Assembly: GCA_963402885.1 (NCBI GenBank)
Contig: OY727095.1
Span: forward strand, 32,555,001 to 32,619,000
Source of the DNA: Antedon bifida
Taxonomy: Eukaryota > Echinodermata > Crinoidea > Comatulida > Antedonidae
Length of the DNA stretch: 64,000 bases
Direction of reading: 5' to 3'
Shown here: piece by piece, positions 32,801 to 44,100 of the stretch
How the letters are laid out: each line of letters opens with the position of its first letter
How positions within the stretch are numbered: position 1 is the stretch's first letter
The notes under the pieces: model-generated
The model's input: only the letters and a program-made list of their open reading frames with translations
What the model was told of the DNA's origin: nothing
The model's database searches: none
Translations under genes and position numbers: made by a program

Positions 32801-33989
32801 AGTGCCTTGACCCTATATATTATTATTAAACAGTTGTATAAATAACTTATAATAAACAATAACATATCACTTGCACCCCTTTAGCCCTGGTGTAATGGAA
32901 AGTTTTCTAGATGCCTGTGTAAAGACAGACTATAAAGAAGTTTCATATGTAAGTACATATAAACAAATAATTGCCATGGTTTTATTTATGGCGTAAACAT
33001 AAAATGTATATAATAATAAAATGATTTCATGATCATACTGATTAAATGTTTATTTTATTTATTAATCTCAAATTGTTATAGACCACAATTTATATTTAAT
33101 TTTCAAAAATGTCTTCTTGTGGTTTTTCTTCATAGGCATTAATTTTAAACAATCTGTACCTTTCTGCAAACAAATGCAGTAAGACTTTACACCTGTCAAC
33201 TGCATGCAATAAAACTCCAAAAGTCCATTGACCAGATAACATGATTATGATGATTATAATAACTGATATTGTATTTACAGGATATTTTAAAATTAGCAGT
33301 TTCCAACGGGTTGACACTGGCTTCAAGCATGGCTCAGCGTATCAAATCAGACTTTACCCTAGATGACAATGAAAAGTAAATGTTTGTGCTTTATTCAATA
33401 CTTTAAAGATATATTGTCCCACTAAAAAAATAATGTTTTATCATTTTTTGTTGTTGAATATGCCATTTTAATGTCATATAATAGTTATTCACTTTGACCA
33501 AAAACTGGATCGAAAAAAAAAAAAATTCCTGAAAAAATGTAATTTAAAGCAAAAAAAATACCTAAATTTTGATGGTAAAAATTAACTGTTTCTTTTGTCT
33601 TTTTATAAGTGAAGTAATTATTTTTGTTTTGTTTTGATTTTTTTTTCTACAGAAGTGAATAAATTTATTAAAACTGCAAAATGGCCTATTCAAAATCTGA
33701 TGTTAATAATAATAATAGTTCATTCTTATATATCTTTATTTTTCATATTTTTGGGGGACAATACATCTTTAATCAGTCTTTCAAAAATATATAATTTTTA
33801 GCTATTTGCAATTCCAATCATAATGTCTATAACTAAAAAATGTGTTTAAACTTTGTAGTATTTATTGTTTATATATGTATGTTGACATATTTTTAAATAT
33901 TTGTCGTGTTTTAACTTTGGTTTAATATATCTTTTTATTTCAGAAAACAGATTGATGAAATTTTGATGGAAGCTGATATTGCTATTTAG
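23837..33989 (+). CDS. PTCD3: Pentatricopeptide repeat domain protein 3 (mitoribosomal mS39)
   Basis: PTCD3 is a PPR protein of the mitochondrial small ribosomal subunit (mS39), needed for mitochondrial translation. There are 23 exons: 23837-23904, 24167-24250, 24396-24441, 24759-24827, 25301-25408, 25557-25677, 25914-26023, 26573-26655, 26966-27050, 27441-27584, 27782-27926, 28193-28243, 28660-28740, 28866-28894, 29200-29306, 29858-30027, 30765-30853, 31202-31284, 31662-31730, 32154-32195, 32885-32948, 33281-33375, 33944-33989. They give 662 residues with consistent phases. Motifs: EEKIVIPKKIKR and LTVLKTLSQTVGK near the N terminus, LLDLLCYYGSKNPP, SYNTMIQGMVKHQA (PPR helix pair), LYNEMQEKGVKTDVDAYTSL (PPR), MQLEGVQPTLATFNTTL (PPR) and SEMKAIGIDPSLGTF. 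The N terminus is a plausible mitochondrial leader. Exon 1 to 2 joining is the least certain step. Introns carry many MITEs and two SINEs. Confidence 0.94.
24884..25135 (+). mobile_element. tRNA-derived SINE, copy 1
   Basis: GCTTGGTGGTTATGATGCTT is the A-box part and CCAAGGGTTCAAGTCCTGTC the B-box part. An unrelated body follows with CAAAGACTTGTAATAAGAC and GTAGAGCATCTTGTGTATAT, ending near AATTTGCCTAATAAACAC. The inverted copy at 41490-41738 matches over its whole length. It lies in a PTCD3 intron. Confidence 0.85.
26099..26300. mobile_element. Foldback element (MITE-E)
   Basis: GATTGGGACTTTTACCGTTG with GAGTAC faces GTACTCAACGG and AAAGTTCCCAATCG, giving about 200 bp of imperfect inverted repeat in a PTCD3 intron. 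Only this copy was found in the window. Confidence 0.65.
26715..26877. mobile_element. MITE-A copy 13
   Basis: A full foldback copy, 59 bp after the PTCD3 exon end at 26655. Confidence 0.9.
27258..27400. mobile_element. MITE-A copy 14 (left end eroded)
   Basis: The left arm is reduced to CAGCTACACTATG. The right end GATGGTGTAGGCAGAGCTT is recognisable. It ends 40 bp before the acceptor at 27441. Confidence 0.85.
28299..28628. mobile_element. MITE-C copy 3, split by a MITE-B
   Basis: It starts TAAAGCTTGGTTCGCACT and ends ATGAGAACCAAAGTTTA, with TTGCGTTGCATCCTA before the break. The 188 bp at 28423-28610 are a complete MITE-B. A nested insertion explains the arrangement. It lies in a PTCD3 intron. 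Confidence 0.8.
28423..28610. mobile_element. MITE-B copy 3 (nested in MITE-C copy 3)
   Basis: AGGGCCAACTTCCAAAGACG and CGTTTGTGTAAATTGGC are the ends. Inner GAGCGG and TTTTCCGCTTACC arms are as in the other copies, with some decay. Confidence 0.82.
29008..29164. mobile_element. MITE-A copy 15
   Basis: A full foldback copy in a PTCD3 intron. Its right end is 36 bp from the acceptor at 29200. Confidence 0.88.
29411..29810 (+). mobile_element. 5S rRNA-derived SINE
   Basis: The first ~110 bp read as a 5S rRNA: ATACGGCCATACAGCGTTGA, GTTAGATCAGCAAAGTTAAC, CAATGTTGGCCCGGTT and TCTGGATGTGATG. These match the order of the 5S rRNA 5' strand, loop A/B, box C and 3' half. GGATGGGTTCGAGC further on resembles a tRNA B box. 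The 3' body (GCATGTTAAAGAAATTGG to CCTCAGTTTCCAGTT) also occurs at 2262-2400 and ends in a TTTACCTTTACC tail. It lies in a PTCD3 intron. Confidence 0.8.
30555..30702. mobile_element. MITE-A copy 16
   Basis: A foldback copy missing part of the core, with TTAG on both sides as a possible target duplication. It lies in a PTCD3 intron. Confidence 0.88.
31418..31571. mobile_element. MITE-A copy 17
   Basis: A full foldback copy in the PTCD3 intron after the exon ending at 31284. Confidence 0.9.
31755..31931. mobile_element. MITE-B copy 4
   Basis: AAAGGCCAATTTTCACAGAC and CGCTCGTCTGTGTAAATTTA form the ends. It starts 24 bp after the PTCD3 exon end at 31730. Confidence 0.85.
33402..33772. mobile_element. 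MITE-D copy 1
   Basis: Inverted ends TTTAAAGATATATTGTCCC and GGGGGACAATACATCTTTAA. The interior holds ATGCCATTTTAATGTCATAT and TTGACCAAAAACTGGATC. It lies in the last PTCD3 intron, in the opposite orientation to copies 2-4. Confidence 0.85.
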
Positions 33990-35896
33990 TCGCATATGAA
34001 ATTCTGATAACAGAACTATTTTAACATGAAAAGTTTATTTTATATTGTAATATGCAATATTACACTGTTTATCCAACTCACAAAAAATTATTTCCGAACT
34101 GTCTGGCCAATTATGAAATATAAGATCATCATCACTACATCATACCGTGAGCCTTAGAAGATAGTGATGTCACAATCAATAAAATACTTACACTTTAATG
34201 CATGGTCCAGGCCTTGTTTGTGCCCAAAAGACAGTTTTTTAGTTCATGTGAACCTTTTTCCATCCATTTTTTACTAACCAAAAGTCATGTTTTGGGGTTT
34301 TTTTTCATTCTATACCTGTTATTCATACCTTATGCGGTTTTGTATAAAAAAGGCTTTTTATTGCTTTGCTATAATAGTAACAAAAAAACTAGATGATTTC
34401 TATTAATAGATATTAATCATGAACTATGAGCAATTGGTCAGTGTCCGAAATTGAATGGTCAGTCATTCTGATGTATTTGCACGATGAAATGGCATGATTT
34501 TGATTGGACTAGATAATTTAATCTTCACAAATGGGTTTTTATCTTAAATGATTACTTATTGATTGTTGCTGGTCGAATTGTCACACTTCAATTGTTTGGA
34601 ACAAAACGTGTTTGTATTTGTTTCAGATTGTAGAATCAAGAGTATCTTTTCCACAAACACTTATCATCGGGTAATTCCGAGGTCAAAATAAAACTACAGT
34701 TAACCAAGAATTTACAGTATATCGCATTTAAATTACAAACATAATCTATGCTGTACATATGGATTCCTCAGCTCATCAATTGTTCCTGAAAATGAGTGAG
34801 ACATTAAGAGACGCCTCTTCCAGTATTCTAATAGTTATTCGCGTTTTAGACAAGATTGAGACTTGACTTTAGGCTTCCGTCGCGCACCGTTCACAACAAC
34901 AACATTAATCTCGCACAGAAATGCCAGAAAATGAATGGATGAAAGAAAATCTATCGGTCCAAGTCAATTGTGAAAGACAAGATTGAGACCCAACTTTAAA
35001 TCGCGTCACGCACTTTTCATAACTAAAAAATCTTTCTCAAACTGCAAGATTGCGTATCATTGTGCGTTTTCCTTTCTGGATCAAAGAGGTGATAGCACTA
35101 ACAGTAATATAACCGCAATGTGTATACTCGTTAAATTGTACAATATAGTTTTTAATACGTTATCGTATATTGCATGTGGCGATATAGTATGAATAGCACT
35201 TCTTGCAGTCTCTATGTTATAACTGAGTTTGTACGGTTATAACCGATCACCCAGATATCCGAAACAGGATACATGGCATTTTGCCAAAACAACTTTATTT
35301 ATTTATCAACCTTAATAACTCAAATCATAGAGATATTACACTATAATATCGCTATGCTCACTTTATAATATCATCTTTTTATCTACCCAGTATTTGTACA
35401 TTACTTGCTAATGCCTCATTAAGAGAAGACAGTTCGTACTTGAGTATGACTATATTACATGGACTCCGATAGGAAGGTCAACGGGTTCAGTAAGGCATCT
35501 CTTCGACCCGTCTACACGTGTCCCCAATCTTTAAATTTTAATTAAACAACCTAACGAACAAATCAGTTTGAAGGAAAGATTGTCCAGTTTTAAAATCCTT
35601 TATTCATCATATTGATTATATTTACAATGTCGAATATTTACATAGTAGTTCATCATTATTTCATCATTATAGTACAGTAGTCCAACTTTACATTACATTC
35701 TCGTATGGTGTAAAGTTTTTAACACCAGAAACTGCGGGAAATACTGTATAGTTCATATCAACCGACATTCTCTTTGTTTCCCGCCATTTTCTGTTGTTTC
35801 CCGCCATTTTCTGTTGGTGACAATCTCATCTCTACAGCCTCGAAGAATCGTAGTTGACGATTTATCTGATATATACAGTACATTATTTTTATTTAA
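33990..35896. other. PTCD3 3' flank and intergenic region
   Basis: AATAAAATAC near 34178 may be the PTCD3 polyadenylation signal. A 20-bp direct duplication TGTTTCCCGCCATTTTCTGT lies at 35775-35816. No exon was recognised. The rest is unremarkable AT-rich sequence. Confidence 0.45.
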
Positions 35897-38800
35897 TTAT
35901 TTTTTGTTCACGATATGATGGAGTATTGGATTGGATTGGAGTTTTCGGCTGTTATTTTGACTAGTGCTGTTCCTTTTACGACAGCCACGCCTTACTTTTC
36001 GAAGTGGTTCTTTACCCAATTTCTTTAAGCGCCTCTGTTCTGCTTGAAAAGCCTCTTTTGATTTGTATATATTACCATCACTTCCACAAATTGGTTTACG
36101 TTTCTTTTGACAGTTATCGATTTTGTAAACGCATTCGATGCCACCATGTCTTATGTTCGTAGTACAGATATAACCCCCAGGGCAGGTCACTGCTAAACAT
36201 GGATCTAGAATCATAAATAATAATAATAATAATAAAATAAATAGATGCAAAAAGATGATAAGATAACCCGTTGTTTTGTTGCCACAGCTGTTGGCTTATT
36301 GATTGTGTTTTTTGAAATGAAATTTAAACAAAAAGAATAGGTAGATTTCTAATGATAAAGGAAAAACGCTGATAAAAAGTATGTAGGCCTACGTGCTATA
36401 AAATACAGAGAAGAGAGAATGGAGGGGAGAGAATTCTTAAAGTAGATATGACACTCTTTTTTATACTAAACTATGATGACGTTTATATCAAATAAATTAA
36501 ACACACTGTTTTCCGAATTTTTTTTGTGGATTATTATCGATGAAATCGAGATTCCAAACACTAAATTGACTGGCCACTCAGGATTCAGAATCTGCTCATT
36601 CAATTTATGCAGTGACGTCATTTCGGGTAACTTTCATTTTTTGCAAATGTTGCAGACTTATAGTTTATTCATATACTTATTAGAAAGACTATTACAATAG
36701 AAAAGTTAGTACCTACTAAATATTAAAGATCTAGTACAGTTGGCGTTTAGTTTGCAATTTATTTTTCAGAAAATTAAGCTCATTTTTTAAAACGTTGGTT
36801 ATTGGTGCCGCCAATCCATGTTTACAATATTGTTAAATTCTATCGTATTTATTACCTTTATTAGACCTACCTCTTTCTATGGCTGCTATATATACAACTT
36901 GGTTTGCCATATTTTGAAGAACATCTACTTTCACTGATTTTAAATTTGAATTGTTGGCTGCATGTTGCTGGTTTGATGGTTGACTTTGTTTTGGAATAGC
37001 AGTAACAACACACATCGGTACGAACGCTAAAAAGCAAATTATGTACATTATATTTAGAATTTTAATATAACGTATATGTTTGTGTAAATAATACTGCTTT
37101 TAAAGGACAAACTTGACCGAGAACCATATTTGAACCATATTTTAACAACGTATTAGGGACATATGATTTCAGAACAATCGCGAGATTTACGATATCGCCG
37201 CTCGCCGTACAGCCGTCGCCGTAAATTTCTGTGAGTGCATGGCAAAATCTACCTCATGATTTTCACTGTTAACATACAAGAGATAGGTACCGTCACTTCA
37301 ATTGCTAAATTGACCTGTATTGAGCTTAGGCCTAAATTTGCCAAAATGTTTAGTCTGGTATTTCGAAGAAACACTTCAATATCCAGATAAAATCAGACTT
37401 TGAATATATTATTTTGTAGTTTAATAAAGTTAATCACTTTCGTAGAAAAAAATGGAAAAAATAAATGTTTTCACTTATAAAATGACAAAATAAATGGTTA
37501 AATTCAACCAAAAACTCATTGGCTGGCAGCCCGGTTTCCTATTTTTTGCTTTAAATTTTTTTAGGTAAATACATTTGTTTTCGATCCAATTTTTGGTCAA
37601 TGTGGATAACTATTATGTGACATTAAAATGGCATACCAACAACAAATTGTTTTTCAGGGGGACAATACATCTTTAAAAAGTGTGTTTACTAGAAATGTTC
37701 GCGCTTTGCGACACTTGTCACGTGATGTTTACCTGTGGGCGTAGGTTTGATTCTGCATACTTTGCCACAGTTTGAGTCGCACGTGCATTCCTCACTTTCA
37801 GTACAGTCTTGGTTAGTTCTACAATATCTTCTATTGCATAAGTACGTCCATACTCCAAAAAGCTTCTCGTATTTATCTTCTTCACGAACATAACAATCGT
37901 CATGTGTAACAGATGATGACATCATTTTGGCCGATATTGCTACTCTGGGTGACGTCAATTCCTCCGAGAATGGTAATGACGTGTTCGTTGATGACGTTAC
38001 ATTAGTGACATCATTGGTAGTTGGTGCTGCAGATGCGTTGATGGCTGTGCACTTTTTTCCACATGTTGTTTGGCAGCACTTGCTGGATTTATCTAGACAA
38101 TGTTTGTCTTCCTCGCATTCATTTTCACACGAAGTCTGTATTTCAAGTACATACGGACACATTCCTGGTCTAAACTCTGAAAGAAAGCAGATAATTAATC
38201 TGTTATTTAACAGCATCTAAACAAAAATTACATAAGTATATCCCCAGTGAATATAAATTTCAAAACGAACATTCAATCTAATGTTCGATAAAGTAAAACA
38301 TTTTGATGTTATTAACCGTAATAGGAAGCAAATATCACAATTACCATCTAGATTACATCTTTAGCAACAGCACAATCCCCTATTTAATCCGCCTGCTTGA
38401 TGCCTGATCCCATTGTATTTCTTTCCTTTTCATCTTTTAATGTATTTTATATATTGGTGTTTTTTGTATATTTTTAAGAGTCTGTATTAAGCATTGTCCA
38501 CAAGTTGTAACATTTATTTATTGTTTTCTGAATAAAGTATATAACAATAATAATGCAATATTGAAAAACACTGTTCGCTTCGGTAGAGAGAGATAGCACC
38601 AATGAGTACTTTGCGGTTTCGTTTGATTATTCCTTTCTGTTGAATTATTTTAAAAACATTAGGCCTACACTATTACAACAAAAATAAATAAAGGAATTGA
38701 TAGTTACCAGGTACAACTTTTGGTTTTTGACAAGAACGTCCACATATGCTAGAGCATTGGCATGTTTGGTTGAGATGTTCGCAATCCTGATCATCTACAC

Positions 38801-39697
38801 ACGCAAGTTTGTCATTACAGTAATTCTCCTCCATTCTGAAAACACTGTATACTTTGAATCGATATGGACAATTGTCACCTTCTTGTACCAATGGAGCTAA
38901 AGTAACAAAACACAATATTTTGTTTAAATCACTAATTTTGTTCTTGTTTCGATAATGCATCAACCCTGATTTATACATATTTGTGTGGCCCTGCTCGTAC
39001 TTGTCTGGAGTATCCCTATATTTCGCCTCGTGTTCCGTCACGTCTGGGGCTTAGTTCCGAGATGGACTTATTTTATGTTATCCACTTCAAAAACTTTTAA
39101 AAGAAACCCTTTTCCCCTCTCAAGCGCCATTCATTTTACATCTGTCAATGCAATATAAAGCTCTGTCTACACTATCAAACTTTATGTGACAAAAAAATGT
39201 GATGTGCTCACATATGGAAATGATGATGTCACTACCATATTATTTTGGGCACATCACATTTTTTGTCAAACTAGTTTGATAGTGTAGACAGAGCTTAAGT
39301 CTTCTTAAAACTCACTTGTAAATGTTCAACTAGACTTTAGGTCTTATAGGCTTGTGAGAGAGATGATCATTTATTATTAATCTGTTATGAACAGTTAACT
39401 CAGAAACACATTTTAGTAAAGTCTCCAAATTTGATTGCTGCAACTGTTTACATTGGTAATGATTATAGTAAATAAGAAATGAAAAAAGTAATATATGAAT
39501 GTAAAATGACAAGAATATGAATAAAGAACGATGTAACCAGGGAAGAGTTACATTACAATTTAACTCGTCCCTGATATAACGTAATAACTCATGTCAGTTG
39601 AAGACAATTATTTACCTGAATTAGCATACAGCAATGCTACAGAAATCAACATTATTTTAAAGAGCCCTCTTGTAGATGAAGTTGTCGCACATCGCAT
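35897..39697 (-). CDS. Secreted protein with WAP-like repeats and a follistatin/Kazal module
   Basis: Minus-strand exons 39697-39616, 38896-38708, 38176-37733, 37026-36871 and 36204-35897 give 392 residues with every junction in phase 1, a sign of module shuffling. The first exon is a signal peptide (IMLISVALLYANSG at its end). Exon 2 and exon 3 carry three Cys-rich WAP-like modules, with CVDDQDC and CQCSSICGRSC in the first, CEEDKHCLDKSSKCC and CGKKC in the second, CRTNQDCTESEECTC and CGKVC in the third. A Ser/Thr-rich linker (NVTSSTNTS) separates the last two. The last exon holds a follistatin-like start (DPCLAVTCPGGYIC) and a Kazal-like CGSDGNIYKSKEAF, then a basic tail (RKVRRGCRKR). These modules are typical of secreted protease inhibitors and matrix proteins. 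I do not recognise a named orthologue. Confidence 0.85.
37378..37676. mobile_element. MITE-D copy 2 (left end truncated)
   Basis: Shares AAATCAGACTTTGAATA, GATCCAATTTTTGGTCAATG and the end GGGGGACAATACATCTTTAA with the other copies. The left terminus is absent. It ends 57 bp before the exon edge at 37733. Confidence 0.82.
39158..39296. mobile_element. MITE-A copy 18
   Basis: A full, little-diverged foldback copy in the first intron of the WAP/Kazal gene. Confidence 0.92.
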
Positions 39698-40217
39698 GGT
39701 TCCAAAAGTATACGAACTTTGATAATATAATTTAATAACTTATGGTTAATTGTTCATAACTACTGTTAGTTGCGATGTGTCGTTAAACGTCCCTGCGCCG
39801 ATTTGACTTAGTTTGTGTACCGGGTAGGTAAATTAATTCGGAAAACATCAAACGCCGCCTTACCTAGTTCAGGTAATATATCAAGGGGTACTTGACCAAA
39901 TTATGACGTAATAAGTAAGTCTACGGTACGGTGTGAACATGCGCTGTACAAATGCAAAGTTTGTCAAAACCTTGATAAGAATTGATTATAAAAATTGACA
40001 CTGTCAATTACAGTAGGCCTATTGTGAATGTTATAATAACGTGTACAATATTTGCTTTGAGGTTATGTGTGACCTTTCACTTGAGGTACAAAAGTGTATC
40101 ACAAGTTCAAACAAACTGTTCTTAAGGCCTATAGCTTTTTACTAATAATGAGAGTGACATTTTGGGGTGAAACTACATCAACTTTCTGTGGATGAATGAT
40201 GATTCGGTGACTACGAA

Positions 40218-40292
40218 ACACAAATCAATTATCCATGCCAATAATCAATAATCCATGCCAATAATCAATAATCCACGCCAATAATCAAAAAC
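40218..40292. repeat. Minisatellite, 20-bp unit
   Basis: AATAATCAATAATCCATGCC is repeated about 3.5 times with one CATGCC to CACGCC change. Confidence 0.9.
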
Positions 40293-40617
40293 ACTATACT
40301 AAGAGTATTAAAAATACATACATTAATTTATTTACGAATGTATTACTATGTACAGTATGTGTTTCACAGTACTCGCACTATATTCACATCTAACCCTGTC
40401 TGTCTAAAATACTATTTATCAATGTACATATTACAGTATAAATATTTACTTACAATGTTGACGGGCTATAAATATTTTAAGAATCTGTTTTCATGACATT
40501 AAATTCACATTTTACTACACTAGTCATAACATTACACACTACACTTACACTTCTAGGTAGACTTTGCCATGTTATGTACATTTTAAATTATTTGGATGTA
40601 TAACTGGTACTGGTCAT

Positions 40618-40712
40618 TGTAACTGTGATATTACATCACATATGGTGGCTATTGACTGTATACAGTTAGCGCTTACGGACACTACTATGCTAAAAACAAT
40701 ATCACTCCTGCA
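40618..40712 (-). repeat. Dispersed repeat, inverted partner of 433-535
   Basis: The reverse complement carries AGGAGTGATATTGTTTT, GTGTCCGTAAGCGCTAAC, TGTATACAGTCAATAGCC and CACCATATGTGAT in the same order as 441-525. Confidence 0.6.
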
Positions 40713-41120
40713 TAAAACTAGACCACTACCATATATATTATGCATATTTTTTTTTTTAATGTTTTGTAGCTGAACCCATCTCTGAGGAACTGCAATGTAT
40801 CAACTCCACTTCTGTCTGTTAGTACACCTGTTTTGTAATTCAATTCAATTCATTTTCATTTATTTTCCAGAAGACATATAATACAATCAAAAATACAAAC
40901 ACAAAAAAACTGACACCAGTCTGGCGGATTGTAGAAAAGTGACGAAGTCACTATGTGAGTACTCTCCTTCTGGTGCAGACAAAAACAACAAGTCAACAGC
41001 AAATGACATTAAATAAGGCAGGGAAAAACTTAGAGGAACTAAAAAGGCATAAATCAGTCAATATATACTAATAAGATTTGTTTGTAACTATTATAGCCAC
41101 GAAGTTACAAATGGAATCAA

Positions 41121-44100
41121 TCACCCAATAATCTTTATCCGCTTTCGTTTCTGCTTCAGATCTTTGATGGCAACACTTGCGGCATTCCGTCCAGGTGCTC
41201 CCATTACACCACCACCTGGGATAAGAAGAAAGATGTATTCAGTAAAACAGGGTTCATCACTTTCCATAAAATTCATAGCAAAAATGACATGACTTTTGAT
41301 CAGTTTCACATGACAGATAGTAATGCAAAATGATTGTATAAATGGCATCATCTTATATGTTTCTTTCTTTCCATGACTTTATAAAGTTTATAAACATATA
41401 AAGTTTCCATGAACTTATAATGAAAGCCATATTTTCCATGACTTGTAATTGATTTTTGTTTTGTTTTTGTTTGTTATGTTTTTATATATTTAGGCACATT
41501 GTCAAGAATAACCATAAGCGAATTCATTCACTATCCTTCTTAAAGTTGGCGATCCTATTCACAAGACAAACATATACACAAGATGCTCTACATAAACAAA
41601 GTCTTATTACAAGTCTTTGGGAGTGGAGTTGTAATTTTGTCCTTAGAAAAAATCCTGACATGTGACAGGACTTAAACCCAGGACCCTTGGAGTGGTAGCC
41701 AAGCATCATAACCACCAAGCCACAACTCCACTTGTGATAATGTCGATAATATTTTGAGGGCTTCATACCTGGATGGGCACCACTACCACAGAGATAAAGA
41801 CCAGTTAGTGGAGACCGGTATCCAGTTCTAGATGAAACCGGTCTAGCAAAGTATAACTGGTCTAGAGACATAGCACCGTGGAAGATATTCTATAAAAGAA
41901 AAACATTGAATTTGGAAAAATGGATATAACATTTGGTGAATGGAAATATGAAAGTTTATAAACTTTCGAATATTATCTAAAAATCAATTATATTATTATA
42001 TATTATATAATAATATTTTTATTACCTAAACCAAGGCTATCTAACAACAGGATGCTGAGCTCAGAAAATCAAAGGGTTTATTTGTGGCTGCGACACGATC
42101 AGTTCCACACACCTACACAGAGAATATGTACATAGTACAGTAGCCAGACATAAGATAAAAGGAATGTTACAAGTTCTTATCTTAGCAAGGCGAGCTCAGT
42201 GTCCTGTTGTTAGATTGCTTTGCATAACCCAATTACTTACCCCTCCTGTTAGCCCAAATATTCTTTCTAGCTCAGGAGGCGGAAGAACATCAGCACCAAT
42301 TACGCTGTCTTTGAACCCAGGGGCGTAATTCTCAATGCTATCAAATACTGAAATTATAAACAAGCTAAAATAAAATTCAAAATTATTAACAGCTCTATTC
42401 GTACTTAGACCACTAAAAAATGTAAAACAAGACAGAAAAATGTATTAATTGAAACAAAGAAAGAGATTAAATTAATTACCTATGTCTCTGTATCTATCCA
42501 TCATATCTTTATCCCATTCACGCCCATCTTTGAAATGATATGGTGTGTATTGAGTGAACAACGAGATTACATGACTACCCTCTGGTGAAATGGTAGGATC
42601 CAAAGACGATGGTATACACATCTCTATCATTGGCCTAAAATGTGAAACAAAGTTTTTGTAAAACAATAGATTTATGACATGAGGTGGGTGGGGTAACATA
42701 CTTACTTTAAAAGGGCACATGATACTTACTTTTTAGGGAGTTTGCCCTCCATAGCCACCTTGTATGCATCCTCTATCATTGGACAAGTCTCTGAGTTAAG
42801 ATGAATTGTACAACCATGGTGTGGGCCTGGTGTGTTCTTTGGTGTAGGCATTGCAAGAAAATTAGGTATACGATCAACAGCCACTAAAATGTAAAATCAT
42901 CAATTAACTAAAATACATAAAGAAACGGCATTTTCTATGGTTTCACTGCCAAATAGAAACAATAAAAAGGCATTATTTATATAAAACTACTATATAGTAG
43001 AACTCTTAATTTGGGACACCTCAACACAGACGACAATCCTATTAAGAGAACACTAACAATACAGTCATCTTTCCCAATACGGAACTCTCTGAAAACCAGA
43101 AACTCTCCCAATACCAGACTTTTCTTTAAGGACCAAAAGGTCCAAAATTCCCTTTTACCATTAAAAACATATTCCGAATACCAGACTCTCCAGAAAACCA
43201 GATTATATTAGCCCAGCCCAAAGGTGTCCGGTATTGGGAAAGTTGACTGTATGTTTTTAGCACTGTGAGCACCACCAATTCAGGGTACACTTTTTACATG
43301 TTATTGCTTCAAAAACAAGGTAAACAAAATATATCAAAAGTGAACTATGATAAAATAAATTAGCTCTGTCTACACTATCAAACTTTATGTGACAAAAAAA
43401 TGTGATATGCCCATATATGGACATTATGATGTCATATCACTACCGTATTTGGGCATATCACTACCATATTTGGGAACATCACACTTTTTTGTTTGACAGT
43501 GTAGACAGAGCTTTAAGAAGTAACATATTTCTCACCATTTATCTTTGTAACTGGTGAAGTATAATCAATTTTATTGACCTCTTCAACAAAGTCACTGGGA
43601 AGGGAACCCTCTGGCATAAGCTGTTGGTACGTCACATGTGGTGTAGCGTTTGATAGTACAATTTGACTACGGATCTCTGTACCATCCTCTAAGACAACGC
43701 CACATGCTTTGTTATCAGCATCTAACATTATTGAAGACACTGGCTAAAAATGTTAAAGATAACTTAGTGAAATAGAGATTTAAATCAATTATAAAAAAAA
43801 ATTGTAAAACTCAAAATGATACTACAGATTAGATTAGAAAAATAATTCATAGTGCATACACAATTAAAGATGTATTATCCCCCAAAAACATGAAAAATAA
43901 AGATTAATTAAATCAGACTTTGAATAGGTTATTTTGTAGTTTTAATAAAGTGATTCACTTCCGTAGAAAAAAAAACGGAAAAAATTTTGTCACTTATAAA
44001 AGAACATGATAAACGGTTAAATTCAACCAAAAATCCATTGGCTGGCAGCCAATTTAACCATTTTTTGCTTTAAATTCCAGTTTTTCAGGTAAATAAATTT

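Larger units (their letters stand above)
39698..41120. other. Intergenic region between the WAP/Kazal gene and PYROXD2
   Basis: It holds a 20-bp minisatellite (40218-40292), the inverted dispersed repeat (40618-40712) and a probable retroelement 3' end at about 40842-41000 starting with AATTCAATTCAATTCATTTT. No exon was seen. Confidence 0.5.

Noticed and set aside
38697..38900. Plus-strand frame of 67 codons within the WAP/Kazal gene
   Set aside because: It is antisense to a Cys-rich exon with clear splice sites on the minus strand.
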